A DNA stretch of 64,000 bases from Pseudomonas syringae (GTDB taxonomy: Bacteria > Pseudomonadota > Gammaproteobacteria > Pseudomonadales > Pseudomonadaceae), in assembly GCF_023278085.1 (NCBI RefSeq), contig NZ_CP066265.1:898501-962500 (forward strand), read 5' to 3'. Of this stretch, positions 18,549 through 31,797 are shown one piece after another. Positions within the stretch are counted from its first letter, which is position 1, and each line of letters opens with the position of its first letter. Under the pieces are notes generated by a model. The model did no database searches, was not told where the DNA came from, and saw nothing but the letters and a program-made list of their open reading frames with translations. Both the position numbers and the translations under genes were made by a program.

Positions 18549-18965
18549 ATGAACTCCAGTCGCCCTTATCTTGTTCGTGCTCTTTATGAGTGGATCGTCG
18601 ATAACGATTGCACCCCGCATGTGCTCGTCAATGCGGAGTACCCGTCCGTTCAGGTCCCTCAGGGGTTCGCCAACGATGGACAGATTGTCCTGAATGTTTC
18701 GCCCAGTGCTGTGCGTCATCTGCACATGGACAACGAAGCGGTCAGCTTTGAAGGTCGTTTTGGTGGTGTGCCACACACGCTTTACGTGCCTGTTGCTTCA
18801 ATCCTGGGTATTTATGCCCGGGAGAACGGGCAGGGCATGGTCTTCGATCTGGAGCCCTCCCTTGAGGATGGCGAAGAGATCGAGATTGAAATCGAAGAGG
18901 ATACGCCGCCAGACAACGAGCCACCGCGCCCGAGCGGCCGGCCGAGCCTGAAAGTGGTCAAGTGA
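18549..18965 (+). CDS. sspB: ClpXP protease specificity-enhancing factor SspB
   Basis: 138-residue adaptor that delivers ssrA-tagged peptides to ClpXP. The substrate-binding domain covers about residues 1-110 (SSRPYLVRALYEWIVDNDCTPHVLVNA...). An acidic linker (EDGEEIEIEIEEDTPPD) leads to a C-terminal RPSLKVVK tail, the ClpX-docking motif. It is cotranscribed with sspA and ends at a bidirectional terminator. Confidence 0.96.
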   Translation: MNSSRPYLVRALYEWIVDNDCTPHVLVNAEYPSVQVPQGFANDGQIVLNVSPSAVRHLHMDNEAVSFEGRFGGVPHTLYVPVASILGIYARENGQGMVFDLEPSLEDGEEIEIEIEEDTPPDNEPPRPSGRPSLKVVK

Positions 18966-18993
18966 TACGGTGCTGAAACAAAAGCTCTGCAAT

Positions 18994-19023
18994 AAAAAAA
19001 GGCGATCCCAGGATCGCCTTTTT
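18994..19023. terminator. Bidirectional terminator between sspB and the BON-domain gene
   Basis: Seven A, the stem GGCGATC (19001-19007) / GATCGCC (19012-19018) with loop CCAG, then five T. Its symmetric form serves the convergent genes on both sides. Confidence 0.88.
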
Positions 19024-19042
19024 CATGTCTGCCAGTTGGCCG

Positions 19043-20271
<1,229 letters not shown>

Positions 20272-20275
20272 CTAT

Positions 20276-20299
20276 CCGGCACACAGGGTGTGCAGCCGG
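20276..20299. other. Hairpin upstream of gmhA
   Basis: In the 168-base gap between yraN and gmhA, CCGGCACAC and GTGTGCAGCCGG can pair around an AGG loop with a small bulge. There is no T-run. Its function is not clear. Confidence 0.35.
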
Positions 20300-20379
20300 C
20301 AAAACAAATAGCGAAATCGATGGTGGCAGAAGCGGGGTGCAGGTCATGAAGGTAATCGGGCGGATCGCCCTGATGCACT

Positions 20380-20751
20380 TCAGCTGTCAAAAGCGCTCCT
20401 GATCCAGTTCAGCGGTGCGGCACTGCCAGGGTCGCCTTCAATGGCGATCACGTCGAAACGACAGGGGTGATCGGCCCATTCCGGGACCTGTTGCAGAAAA
20501 AGCTGTGCGGCAGTGACGAGTTTCTCCTGCTTGCGAAAATCGACGCTTTCGATGGCGCCACCCCAGCCGATGTGGCGGCGATAGCGAACTTCGACGAATA
20601 CTACTGTATCGCCGTCGAGCATGACTAGATCAAGCTCGCCGCGTTTGCATAACCAGTTTTGTTCGATAAGGCGCAGCCCCTGCTGTTGCAGATACTGCAG
20701 GGCGAAGGCTTCTGCCTCACGCCCTGCCTGCTGCCGGGTGCTGCGTTGCAT
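20380..20751 (-). CDS. yraN: YraN-family protein (UPF0102, endonuclease-like fold)
   Basis: 123-residue protein of the UPF0102 family with a restriction-endonuclease-like fold. The sequence GREAEAFALQYLQQQGLRLIEQNW, GELDLVMLDGDTVVFVEVRYR and FDVIAIE shows the nuclease-fold core (E, D, ExK-like EVR). The biological role is unproven. ATG 20751 was chosen because it overlaps the lpoA stop as ATGA; the longer open frame runs into lpoA. It is translationally coupled to lpoA. Confidence 0.93.
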   Translation of the reverse strand: MQRSTRQQAGREAEAFALQYLQQQGLRLIEQNWLCKRGELDLVMLDGDTVVFVEVRYRRHIGWGGAIESVDFRKQEKLVTAAQLFLQQVPEWADHPCRFDVIAIEGDPGSAAPLNWIRSAFDS

Positions 20752-22565
20752 CAAGGGGCGGTGTCCGGCAGGCGCTGAATCTTGCCGTCGACGAACTCTG
20801 CCCATGGCAACTGACGCTCGATGCGGCGGTCGGGGTTCATGCTCAGGCTGCCGGACAGGCCGTCGATGCGGGTGTCAGGCATCGCCTTGAGCTGAGCAAG
20901 ACGCGGGGCCAGGCGGTAAGCATCGATGCCCATCGCGTACAAGCGCCCCAGGCTGCCCGCAGCCTGCGGCCATTGCGCTGTCACTTGCTGGCGCAGCGGG
21001 TCGTCGGCGTTGAGCAGCCAAGGTGTTTCGCAGAAGCGCACACCATTCAGGTCCATGTACTGCGCGTGGTCGTTGCTGTTGGTAAACAGGTGCGACGTCG
21101 CATACACCGGAACGTCGCCCGCGTATTGGAAGACCATGGTCGGTTTGATTTGCTGCGCTTGCTGAGGCGTTGCGGCGAGGAACATGAAGTCGATGTCCTG
21201 GCGACGGCTAGGTTGTGCCGCTACCTGAGTGCCGGCAGTGCTTTGCAGGCGCTGGGCACGACCTTCGCTGTTACGCAGCTGGAACAGGTCAGCAACCTGT
21301 TGGGCCAGCTCTACCGGCTGGTCAACGTGTTCGGCGGCAATCAGCGTACCGCCCTTGGCTTGCCAGGCTTTGCGGAAAGCATCGAGAACGCGGTCGCCCC
21401 ATTCGCCTTTCGGCACCATGGCAACGGCGCTGCGCCTGCCGTCGGCCCATGCGCGACGGGCTACTTCACGGGCTTCGTCTTCTGCGGCCAGACCGAACTG
21501 GTACAGCTGCGCCGGGCCTTCGGCGCCCATGTCACTGTAGTTGAGCGCCAAGGTGGTGATCGGCAATTGCTGGCGGCTGTTCAGCTGTTTGACGAGGTTC
21601 TTTTCCAGCGGGCCGACGACCAGTTGAACACCTGCAGCCTGTGCCTGACGGTAGAACTCGTCCATCGAGGTGACGCGCGAGCTGTCGAAGACCTGGATGG
21701 CAGGCGGGTTTTCCCCTGCTTGCTGAGCCTGGAAGTGGGCAGCCATGAAGCCTTCGCGCAGCGCCTTGGCGACCGATGCCAGTTGACCGTCCTGCGGCAA
21801 CAGCAGGGCGATTTTGGTAAGCGGCTCACTGGTCAGGGCGCGCAGTTTGGCAAGGGCGTCAGGCAGTTGCAGGGCGGCAGGGTGTTTCGGGTTCTGCGCC
21901 TTCCAGTTGTCGATGGCGGCCTGTTGCTGCTCGAGCGTACCGGCACCTTTGATCGAGCGCGCCAGATTCAGCCAGCCGCCCATGTCGTCGGTGGCGGAGC
22001 TTTGCAGTTGCTCGGCCGGGAGCGCGGAGACCAGCGTCCAGATCGCATCGTTGTTGGCGCTGACATCTGCGCCCTGCAACAGTGGCCCGGCCAAAACCCG
22101 CTCGTGAACGGCAGCCAGCATCTGACCATCGGCTTCCAGGGCGCGAGCCTTGACCCTATGGGTGCGAACCTGCTGTTCGACCGACAGTTCACCCAGGCGC
22201 TGCATGCTCGGATGATTCAGGGCGGTCAGCGCGGCCTTGGGTTGATTGCGACCCATCGCCAGCTCTGCGGACAGCGTGCTGGCGTAGACCTGCAGGCCAG
22301 GCTTGAGTTGGTCGAGCTGGACCTGGCCAAGAATCTGCGCTGCGCGTCCTGCGTCGTTCTGGCGGCTGGCCAGATCGGCAGCACTCAAACGCAGCGTTGC
22401 GGCCTGCTCGGGTGTTTTGGCGTTGGCGGCCTGGTCGAGCAATTGCTCGATACTGGCGTCGGGGGTGCGCGGCAACTCGCCAAGGCTGGACGAGGGCGAG
22501 CTGGCGCAGGCTGCAAGAAGCGCAGCGAAGCAGAGGGCAGAGAGCAGCCGCAGACAAGCGATCAT
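20751..22565 (-). CDS. lpoA: Penicillin-binding protein activator LpoA
   Basis: 604-residue outer-membrane lipoprotein that activates the class A synthase PBP1a. The signal peptide ends LLAACASS with lipobox Cys20. The N-terminal half is TPR-like helices (about 35-250). The C-terminal half (about 260-590) is a periplasmic-binding-protein-like domain containing KIALLLPQDGQLASVAKALREGFMAAH and VQLVVGPLEKNLV. Its partner PBP1a is not in the window. The order lpoA-yraN-gmhA/diaA-dolP is conserved in gamma-proteobacteria. Confidence 0.95.
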   Translation of the reverse strand: MIACLRLLSALCFAALLAACASSPSSSLGELPRTPDASIEQLLDQAANAKTPEQAATLRLSAADLASRQNDAGRAAQILGQVQLDQLKPGLQVYASTLSAELAMGRNQPKAALTALNHPSMQRLGELSVEQQVRTHRVKARALEADGQMLAAVHERVLAGPLLQGADVSANNDAIWTLVSALPAEQLQSSATDDMGGWLNLARSIKGAGTLEQQQAAIDNWKAQNPKHPAALQLPDALAKLRALTSEPLTKIALLLPQDGQLASVAKALREGFMAAHFQAQQAGENPPAIQVFDSSRVTSMDEFYRQAQAAGVQLVVGPLEKNLVKQLNSRQQLPITTLALNYSDMGAEGPAQLYQFGLAAEDEAREVARRAWADGRRSAVAMVPKGEWGDRVLDAFRKAWQAKGGTLIAAEHVDQPVELAQQVADLFQLRNSEGRAQRLQSTAGTQVAAQPSRRQDIDFMFLAATPQQAQQIKPTMVFQYAGDVPVYATSHLFTNSNDHAQYMDLNGVRFCETPWLLNADDPLRQQVTAQWPQAAGSLGRLYAMGIDAYRLAPRLAQLKAMPDTRIDGLSGSLSMNPDRRIERQLPWAEFVDGKIQRLPDTAP

Positions 22566-22847
22566 TGGTATGTTCCTGATACTCGAGCGAATTAACGTGG
22601 AATTGTACCCAAGCGCTGGCCGGGGTGCGACGTCGAAGGTGTGTAAAGCCGTGATATTGATCGCGTTAGGGTCACCTGCCGGGCAAATCGTTCAATTCGG
22701 GGGTGTCGCCGCGTGCTTCGGTCAGGCGTCATCACGTTATTTATTCCTTTTTTACCGGCTTCCCTGATGCGCGAGCCGTAGGTTCACGTCGCAGCCTGTA
22801 CAATACGCGCTTCCAAGCACCAAGCTTTAACACAAGAGGTCTGCGTT

Positions 22848-23720
22848 TTGACTGTTCCGGTTGTTTCGAATTCCACTCCGGGCTCGCTATATGTCGTGGC
22901 GACCCCCATCGGCAATCTGGACGATATGAGCGTGCGGGCGCTGAAGGTGTTGCGTGAAGTCGCGTTGATCGCGGCAGAAGACACGCGTCATTCAGCACGC
23001 CTGATGCAGCACTTCGGAATATCGACGCCACTGGCCGCTTGCCATGAGCATAACGAACGAGATGAGGGTAGCCGGTTTATCGCGCGGCTGCTGGCAGGCG
23101 AAGATGTCGCACTGATTTCCGATGCGGGTACACCGTTGATCTCCGATCCGGGCTATCACCTGGTCCGCCAGGCGCGTGCCGCCGGTGTGCCAGTCGTGCC
23201 GGTACCGGGTGCCTGCGCGTTGATCGCCGCGTTGTCTGCTGCGGGTCTGCCGTCGGATCGTTTCATCTTCGAAGGCTTTCTTCCGGCGAAGACGGTCGGG
23301 CGTCGGGCGAAGCTCGAGCTGGTCAGGGAAGAACCGCGCACGCTCATCTATTACGAGGCGCCACACCGGATTCTGGAATGTCTGCAGGATATGGAGCTGG
23401 TGTTCGGCGCCGACCGTCATGCACTGCTGGCGCGTGAAATAACCAAAACTTTTGAAACGCTCAAGGGTCTGCCTTTGGGTGAGCTGCGGGCTTTTGTCGA
23501 GGCCGACAGTAATCAGCAGCGTGGCGAGTGTGTTGTGCTGGTGTCCGGATGGACCCCGCCCGAAGACGAGGATGTCATCGGTGCCGAGGCGCGCAGGGTG
23601 CTCGATCTGTTGCTTGAAGAGATGCCGTTAAAGCGCGCAGCCGCCTTGGCAGCCGAGATAACCGGGTTGCGCAAGAACCTGCTTTATCAGGTGGCGCTGG
23701 ACAAACAGAAGGGCGAATGA
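22848..23720 (+). CDS. rsmI: 16S rRNA (cytidine(1402)-2'-O)-methyltransferase
   Basis: 290-residue tetrapyrrole-methylase-fold enzyme that 2'-O-methylates C1402 in the ribosomal P site. Motifs: YVVATPIGNLDDMSVRALKVL, AAEDTRHSARLM, LISDAGTPLISDPGY, VVPVPGACALIAALSAAGLPSDRF and YEAPHRI. The start is a TTG or the GTG-like codon at 22848 following ACAAGAGG. It is divergent from lpoA. RsmI and RsmH, encoded 2 kb downstream, modify the same nucleotide at O2' and N4. Confidence 0.95.
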   Translation: MTVPVVSNSTPGSLYVVATPIGNLDDMSVRALKVLREVALIAAEDTRHSARLMQHFGISTPLAACHEHNERDEGSRFIARLLAGEDVALISDAGTPLISDPGYHLVRQARAAGVPVVPVPGACALIAALSAAGLPSDRFIFEGFLPAKTVGRRAKLELVREEPRTLIYYEAPHRILECLQDMELVFGADRHALLAREITKTFETLKGLPLGELRAFVEADSNQQRGECVVLVSGWTPPEDEDVIGAEARRVLDLLLEEMPLKRAAALAAEITGLRKNLLYQVALDKQKGE

Positions 23721-23764
23721 GCGGTGCTTGCGAGAGGCCATGCGGGTTGCAGGCACTTTAAAGC

Positions 23765-23793
23765 TTGTTCTTGATGGCGTGTGCCGCTAACCT
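23765..23793 (+). promoter_or_regulatory. Candidate rnpB promoter
   Basis: TTGTTC (23765-23770), 17 bases and TAACCT (23788-23793) place the start at about 23801, where the RNase P RNA begins. The match to consensus is moderate. Confidence 0.5.
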
Positions 23794-23800
23794 TGTCGGC

Positions 23801-24158
23801 GGAGAGTCGATTGGACAGTCGCTGCCTCTTGTTGTTCCGCAACAAGGGGGGGAGGAAAGTCCGGGCTCCATAGGGCGGAGTGCCAGGTAACACCTGGGAG
23901 GCGCGAGCCTACGGAAAGTGCCACAGAAAATAACCGCCTAAGCACTTCGGTGCCGGTAAGGGTGAAAAGGTGCGGTAAGAGCGCACCGCACGTCTGGCAA
24001 CAGTTCGTGGCAAGGTAAACCCCACTCGGAGCAAGACCAAATAGGGTTCCAAGGCGTGGCCCGCGCTGGAACCGGGTAGGTTGCTAAAGACGTCCAGTGA
24101 TGGCCGTCGTAGAGGAATGACTGTCCTCGACAGAACCCGGCTTACAGATCGACTCTCC
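23801..24158 (+). ncRNA. rnpB: RNase P RNA (M1), class A
   Basis: Catalytic RNA that matures tRNA 5' ends with RnpA protein. The conserved core GAGGAAAGTCCGGGCTCC lies at about 23850-23870, followed by GGTAAGGGTGAAAAGGTG-type P10-P12 structure and CAGAACCCGGCTTACAG at the 3' end. The 5' GGAGAGTCGA pairs with the 3' TCGACTCTCC to close helix P1. A T-run (CCACCTTTTTTTCT) right after the end gives termination. Protein frames across it are spurious. Confidence 0.97.
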
Positions 24159-24360
24159 ACCTTTTTTTCTACCCCTCGTTTTAAGCAGCAAATCCCCTTC
24201 GTAATACCAAAAAAATCTTACAGCTCATAAATCACATTAACTTCGAATCGCAACGATTTGAGCTGTGTGGGATTTATCCGTCAGACAGTGCCTGAATTAT
24301 CCGTTCTGACTTCGAAACCACTCCTAAATCTCCGAAATGTAAGGGTTTTCCTTAAGACCG
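24159..24360. other. AT-rich gap between rnpB and the mra promoter
   Basis: About 200 bases noticeably richer in A and T than the surroundings. No coding frame or convincing RNA structure was seen beyond the rnpB terminator at the left edge. Confidence 0.5.
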
Positions 24361-24364
24361 TGCC

Positions 24365-24427
24365 TTGACGGTGTGGTGGGCGCGTTCCTATAGTGTGCGC
24401 AAGTGGCAGAAAGTGGCACGAAGTGGG
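24365..24427 (+). promoter_or_regulatory. mra promoter and MraZ operator
   Basis: TTGACG (24365-24370), an 18-base spacer and TATAGT (24389-24394) form a good sigma70 promoter. Directly downstream are three GTGG-headed repeats at an exact 10-base period, at 24403 (GTGGCAGAAA), 24413 (GTGGCACGAA) and 24423 (GTGGG). This is the layout of MraZ binding sites known from E. coli. The position implies autorepression of the whole dcw cluster. Confidence 0.85.
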
Positions 24428-24467
24428 TTTTTTTAGCGCAAAAAGCTGATATTCGGAGAATGCGCCT

Positions 24468-24923
24468 GTGTTCCGTGGTGCCAACGCGATCAATCTCGAT
24501 GCCAAAGGCCGTCTCGCCATGCCGAGCCGGTATCGTGACGAGTTGGATTCGCGCAGTGCCGGGCAAATGATCGTGACGATTGACGCTGTTGACCCCTGCC
24601 TGTGTCTCTACCCGTTGTCCGAGTGGGAACTGATAGAAGCCAAGCTGCGGGATCTGGCGACCTTTCGTGAAGAGAACCGTCGCTTGCAACGGCTTTTGAT
24701 TGGTAACGCGGTCGATCTGGAACTGGATGGCAGCGGTCGTTTTCTGGTGCCGCCACGTCTTCGCGAGTACGCGAAGCTCGACAAGCGCGTGATGTTGGTG
24801 GGCCAGCTCAACAAATTTCAACTGTGGGACGAGGACGCCTGGAATGCTCTTGCTGATGCTGACCTTGCGGCCATTCAACAACCTGGCGCCATGCCTGACG
24901 AATTACGTGACCTGATCCTGTGA
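24468..24923 (+). CDS. mraZ: Transcriptional regulator MraZ
   Basis: 151-residue regulator with two SpoVT-AbrB domains. The N-terminal one begins [25 protein letters not shown], and the second has [30 protein letters not shown]. It forms rings that bind the three-repeat operator just upstream and repress the dcw cluster. The start codon is GTG. The stop overlaps the rsmH start by 4 bases (GTGA). Confidence 0.97.
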   Translation: MFRGANAINLDAKGRLAMPSRYRDELDSRSAGQMIVTIDAVDPCLCLYPLSEWELIEAKLRDLATFREENRRLQRLLIGNAVDLELDGSGRFLVPPRLREYAKLDKRVMLVGQLNKFQLWDEDAWNALADADLAAIQQPGAMPDELRDLIL

Positions 24924-25863
24924 CTATGAATAGCGCCTTTACCCACATCACCGTACTGCTTGAAGAAGCCGTGGAGGCTCTCGCGGTACGCGCGGATGGC
25001 TGCTATCTGGACGGTACGTTCGGACGTGGCGGGCACAGTCGTCTGATCCTCAGTCACCTCGGGCCGGACGGCCGGCTGCTGGGATTCGACAAGGATCCCC
25101 AGGCGATTGCCACCGGGCAAGCGCTAGCGGCCGAAGACGGCCGCTTTGTCATTGTGCAGCGCAGCTTTGCAGAACTGGGTTCGGAAGTTCAGGAGCGCGG
25201 TCTGGCGGGCAAGGTCAGCGGCATCCTGCTGGATCTGGGTGTGTCGTCCCCGCAGCTGGACGATCCTGAGCGTGGCTTCAGTTTCATGAACGACGGCCCG
25301 CTCGACATGCGCATGGACCCGACGCGTGGTATGAGTGCCGCCGAGTTCATCGCATCCGCGCCGGCCGAGGAAATCGCCCGCGTGTTCAAGGAATACGGCG
25401 AAGAGCGCTTTGCCAAACGCATGGCCAGCGCGGTTGTGCAGCGCCGTGAAGTCCAGCCGTTCGAGCGTACTGCCGACTTGGCCGAAGTGCTCAAGGTCGC
25501 CAACCCCGCCTGGGAAAAAGGCAAGAATCCTGCAACGCGCGCCTTTCAAGGCCTGCGTATCCACGTCAACAACGAGCTGGGTGATCTGGAAGCCGGGCTT
25601 GAAGCCGCCCTGGACACGCTGGAAATCGGTGGCCGTCTGGTGGTGATCAGCTTTCACTCGCTTGAAGACCGCATCGTCAAACTGTTCATGCGCAAGCTCG
25701 CCAAGGGCGAAGCCGACAACATGCCGCGCGATCTGCCCATCCAGTTCAAGCCGTTCGAACCAAAGATCAAGATTCACGGCAAGGCTCAGTTTGCTTCGGA
25801 GGCAGAAACCAAGGCCAATCCACGCTCGCGTAGCGCGGTCATGCGCGTAGCGGAGAAGCTCAG

Positions 25864-25867
<4 letters not shown>
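24920..25867 (+). CDS. rsmH: 16S rRNA (cytosine(1402)-N(4))-methyltransferase
   Basis: 315-residue SAM-dependent methyltransferase (MraW) acting on N4 of C1402. It contains [16 protein letters not shown] (SAM site), [22 protein letters not shown] and [21 protein letters not shown] signatures. GTG 24920, overlapping the mraZ stop, gives the MT...[13 protein letters not shown] start seen in relatives. ATG 24926 is an alternative two codons further on. The end overlaps ftsL (GTGA). Confidence 0.96.
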
Positions 25868-27883
<2,016 letters not shown>

Positions 27884-27884
<1 letters not shown>

Positions 27885-29347
27885 TGGCTTTTAATCTGAG
27901 CAAGATCTTCGCTCACACCGACCGCGATCCATTGATTCGCGAGTTGACACTCGACAGCCGCAACGTGCGTCCGGGGGATCTGTTTCTGGCTGTGCCGGGG
28001 ATCAACTCCGACGGGCGCGCGCACATTGCCGACGCCTTGAAGCGCGGCGCAGCAGCAGTGGCCTATGAAGTCGAAGGGTCGAGCGTTTTGCCGATTACCG
28101 ACGTGCCGCTTATCCCGGTCAAAGGCCTGGCAGCGCAGCTGTCCGATGTTGCCGGGCGTTTCTATGGCGATCCGAGCCGCAGCCTGAACATGGTTGGCGT
28201 CACCGGCACCAACGGCAAGACCAGCGTGACGCAACTGGTCGCCCAGGCGCTGGACCTGCTCGGTCAGCACTGCGGCATCGTCGGCACGCTGGGCACCGGT
28301 TTTCACGGTTCGCTGCAAAGCGGCCGGCACACCACGCCTGACCCGATTGCCGTTCAGGCAACGCTGACCGACCTGAAAAAAGCCGGCGCTCGTGCCGTGG
28401 CGATGGAAGTGTCGTCCCACGGTCTCGACCAGGGGCGTGCGACTGCAATTGCATTCGATGTGGCGGTGTTGACCAACCTGTCCCGTGATCATCTGGATTA
28501 TCACGGCACCATGGAAGCCTATGGCGCGGCCAAGGCCAAGCTGTTTGCCTGGCCCAACCTGAACTGCCGGGTGATCAACCTCGACGATGAGTTCGGTCGC
28601 ACTCTGGCCACCCTCAAACATGAATCGCGGCTGATTACCTACAGCCAGTTGGACAGCTCGGCCTACCTGTACTGCCGCGACGCCAAGTTCGACGACGATG
28701 GCGTGCGCGCCACGCTGGTCACGCCTCAGGGCGAACACTTCCTGCGCAGCGCGTTGCTGGGCCGCTTCAACCTGAGCAACCTACTGGCTGCGGTGGGTGC
28801 TTTGTTGGGGCTGGATTACGCTCTGGACGAAATTCTCAAGGTGCTGCCGAAACTCGAAGGCCCGGTTGGACGCATGCAGCGTCTCGGCGGTGCCAGCAAG
28901 CCGCTGGTCGTGGTTGATTACGCGCACACCCCGGATGCATTGGAAAAAGTACTCGAAGCACTGCGTCCGCATGCCAAGGGCCGCTTGTTGTGCCTGTTCG
29001 GCTGCGGCGGTGATCGCGATCGCGGCAAGCGTCCGCTGATGGCCGAAGTGGTCGAGCGTCTGGCTGACGGCGTCTGGGTCACCGATGACAACCCGCGTAA
29101 TGAACCGCCTGCGCAGATCTTCGATGATATCCGTCCAGGTTTTGTGAATGCCGAAAAGGCACGTTTCATCGAGGGCCGTGGTCAGGCCATCGCTGAGCTG
29201 ATCGCCACAGCCAGTGCCGATGATGTAGTGGTACTGGCTGGCAAGGGCCACGAGGACTATCAGGAAATCGCCGGGCAGCGTCATCCGTTTTCCGATCTGC
29301 AAGAAGCTGACAAAGCGCTTGCTGCATGGGGGCCTGCGAATGATTAA
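27884..29347 (+). CDS. murE: UDP-MurNAc-L-Ala-D-Glu--meso-diaminopimelate ligase
   Basis: 487-residue Mur ligase adding the third residue of the peptidoglycan stem. The ATP loop is TGTNGKTS at residues 107-114. The TDDNPRNEPP motif carries the DNPR signature that predicts meso-diaminopimelate, not lysine, as substrate. ATG 27884 overlaps the ftsI stop (TGATG). The 3' end overlaps murF by 8 bases. Confidence 0.97.
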
Positions 29348-30710
29348 GCCAATGACGTTCAGCGAACTGGTTATGCACCTCGACGCCCGTCTGGTGGGGG
29401 GCGACTGCCGTTTTGACGGCGTCAGCACCGACAGCCGCGGCATTGCGCCGGGCCAGTTGTTCGTCGCCCTGACCGGGCCGCGCTTCGACGGGCATGAATA
29501 CCTGGAACAGGTCGCTGCCAAAGGTGCCGTCGGTGCTTTGGTCGAGCGTGAAGTGGAGGGCGCGAGCCTGCCGCAACTGGTCGTGCTCGACACCCGCAAG
29601 GCGCTCGCGCAACTCGGCGCGATGAACCGCAATGCGTTCGTCGACAAGCCTGTCGCCGCGATGACCGGTTCCAGCGGCAAGACCACGGTCAAGGAAATGC
29701 TGGCCAGCATCCTGCGCACGCGCGGCCCGGTGCTGGCCACCCGTGGCAATCTGAACAATGAACTTGGCGTGCCATTGACGCTGCTGGAACTGGCGCCCGA
29801 GCACACTGCCGCCGTCATCGAACTGGGCGCATCACGGGTGGGTGAGATTGCCTTTACCGTGAGCCTGACCAAGCCGCACGTCGCGATCATCACCAATGCC
29901 GGAACCGCCCATGTTGGCGAGTTCGGCGGTCCGGACAGGATCGTTGAGGCCAAGGGCGAGATTCTTGAAGGTCTCGACGCCACCGGCACTGCGGTATTGA
30001 ACCTGGATGACAAGGCATTTCCGATCTGGCACCTGCGCGCCGGCGGCCGCAAGGTCATGACGTTCGCACTGAACGACCCGTCAGCCCACCTGCATGCAAC
30101 CGACTTGCGTCGTGATGCGCGCGGCTGCCCGGCGTTCACACTGAACAGCCCGCTCGGTGCCGCACCGGTACAGCTGAATCTGCTCGGCGCGCACAACGTG
30201 TCCAATGCCCTGGCTGCAGCGGCTGCAGCCTGTGCGCTGGGTGTCAGCCTGGAAGGCATCGTCGCCGGGCTGAACAACGTGCAGCCGGTCAAGGGCCGTG
30301 CTGTAGCGCAGATCGCCAGCAATGGCGTGCGCGTCATCGACGACACCTACAACGCCAACCCGGCCTCCATAAACGCTGCCGTCGATATCCTGACCGGCTT
30401 TACCGGTCGTACCGTGCTGGTGCTGGGTGATATCGGCGAGCTGGGCGACTGGGCCGAGCAGGGCCACCGTGATGTGGGCGCTTACGCTGCCGGCAAGGTT
30501 TCAGCGCTGTATGCCGTCGGCCCGTTAATGACTCATGCCGTGAGCGCCTTTGGCGAGCATGCGCACCACTTTGCCAGTCAGGCAGAGCTGATAGCCGCGC
30601 TGGGCGCGGAGCAGGACCCTAATACCACTTTATTGATCAAGGGCTCGCGTAGCGCTGCGATGGAAAACGTCGTGGCTGCCTTGTGCGGTTCTAGCCTGGA
30701 GAAACATTGA
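29340..30710 (+). CDS. murF: UDP-MurNAc-tripeptide--D-alanyl-D-alanine ligase
   Basis: 456-residue Mur ligase that adds D-Ala-D-Ala to complete the pentapeptide precursor. Motifs include the [17 protein letters not shown]-terminal domain, the ATP loop [22 protein letters not shown] and [12 protein letters not shown], plus [10 protein letters not shown] in the C-terminal domain. ATG 29340 lies inside the murE end. The stop overlaps mraY (TGATG). Confidence 0.97.
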   Translation: MIKPMTFSELVMHLDARLVGGDCRFDGVSTDSRGIAPGQLFVALTGPRFDGHEYLEQVAAKGAVGALVEREVEGASLPQLVVLDTRKALAQLGAMNRNAFVDKPVAAMTGSSGKTTVKEMLASILRTRGPVLATRGNLNNELGVPLTLLELAPEHTAAVIELGASRVGEIAFTVSLTKPHVAIITNAGTAHVGEFGGPDRIVEAKGEILEGLDATGTAVLNLDDKAFPIWHLRAGGRKVMTFALNDPSAHLHATDLRRDARGCPAFTLNSPLGAAPVQLNLLGAHNVSNALAAAAAACALGVSLEGIVAGLNNVQPVKGRAVAQIASNGVRVIDDTYNANPASINAAVDILTGFTGRTVLVLGDIGELGDWAEQGHRDVGAYAAGKVSALYAVGPLMTHAVSAFGEHAHHFASQAELIAALGAEQDPNTTLLIKGSRSAAMENVVAALCGSSLEKH

Positions 30711-31792
30711 TGCTGCTGCTGTTGGCCGAGTTCTTACAACAGTTCTACAAAGGCTTCGCGGTCTTTCAGTACCTGTCTTTGCGCGGGATCCTTGGCGTGC
30801 TCACTGCACTGACGCTGTCGTTATGCCTGGGCCCATGGATGATCCGCACCCTGCAGATGCGCCAGATCGGCCAGTCAGTGCGCAACGACGGTCCACAGTC
30901 GCACCTGTCCAAGTCCGGCACGCCGACCATGGGTGGCGCGCTGATCCTGTCGTCGATTGGTATCAGTACCCTGTTGTGGGCGGACTTGAGCAACCGTTAC
31001 GTCTGGGTGGTGTTGCTGGTGACCTTCCTGTTCGGTGCCATCGGCTGGGTCGATGACTACCGCAAGGTGATCGAAAAGAATTCTCGCGGTCTGCCGAGTC
31101 GCTGGAAGTATTTCTGGCAATCGGTATTTGGCCTGTGCGCAGCAATCTTCCTTTATGCGACCGCACCGTCCGCGACCGAGACCACGCTGATCGTGCCGAT
31201 GCTGAAAGACGTACGCATCCCGCTCGGCATCGGCTTCATCGTGCTGACCTATTTCGTGATCGTCGGCTCCAGCAACGCCGTCAACCTGACTGACGGTCTG
31301 GACGGTCTGGCGATCATGCCGACGGTCATGGTCGGCGGCGCGCTGGGCATCTTCTGCTACCTGTCGGGTAACGTGAAGTTCGCTGAATACCTGCTGATCC
31401 CTTACGTGCCGGGGGCGGGTGAGCTGATCGTGTTCTCCGGTGCGCTGATCGGTGCGGGGCTCGGATTCCTGTGGTTCAACACCTATCCGGCGCAAGTCTT
31501 CATGGGCGACGTCGGTGCGCTGGCACTGGGCGCTGCGCTGGGCACCATGGCCGTGATCGTGCGTCAGGAAATGGTCCTGTTCATCATGGGCGGTGTGTTC
31601 GTGATGGAAACCCTTTCAGTGGTCATTCAGGTTGCGTCTTTCAAACTCACCGGCCGCCGGGTGTTTCGCATGGCGCCGATTCACCACCACTTTGAACTCA
31701 AAGGCTGGCCCGAGCCACGCGTGATCGTCCGTTTCTGGATCATCACCGTGATTCTCGTGCTGATCGGTCTTGCCACGTTGAAACTGAGGTAG
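30710..31792 (+). CDS. mraY: Phospho-N-acetylmuramoyl-pentapeptide-transferase
   Basis: 360-residue polytopic inner-membrane enzyme (about ten helices) that makes lipid I from UDP-MurNAc-pentapeptide and undecaprenyl phosphate. Signatures: [22 protein letters not shown] (catalytic DD), [27 protein letters not shown] and [19 protein letters not shown] 30710 overlaps the murF stop. It is followed after 5 bases by murD. Confidence 0.98.
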   Translation: MLLLLAEFLQQFYKGFAVFQYLSLRGILGVLTALTLSLCLGPWMIRTLQMRQIGQSVRNDGPQSHLSKSGTPTMGGALILSSIGISTLLWADLSNRYVWVVLLVTFLFGAIGWVDDYRKVIEKNSRGLPSRWKYFWQSVFGLCAAIFLYATAPSATETTLIVPMLKDVRIPLGIGFIVLTYFVIVGSSNAVNLTDGLDGLAIMPTVMVGGALGIFCYLSGNVKFAEYLLIPYVPGAGELIVFSGALIGAGLGFLWFNTYPAQVFMGDVGALALGAALGTMAVIVRQEMVLFIMGGVFVMETLSVVIQVASFKLTGRRVFRMAPIHHHFELKGWPEPRVIVRFWIITVILVLIGLATLKLR

Positions 31793-31797
31793 AACGA

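Noticed and set aside
23909..24160. Protein-coding frame in the RNase P region
   Set aside because: The segment is the rnpB RNA with its conserved core and closing helix.
28781..30346. Long minus-strand open frame (521 codons) across murE-murF
   Set aside because: It is the antisense shadow of two certain Mur ligase genes; high-GC codon bias opens the opposite strand. The composition is Ser/Arg-rich with no recognisable domain.
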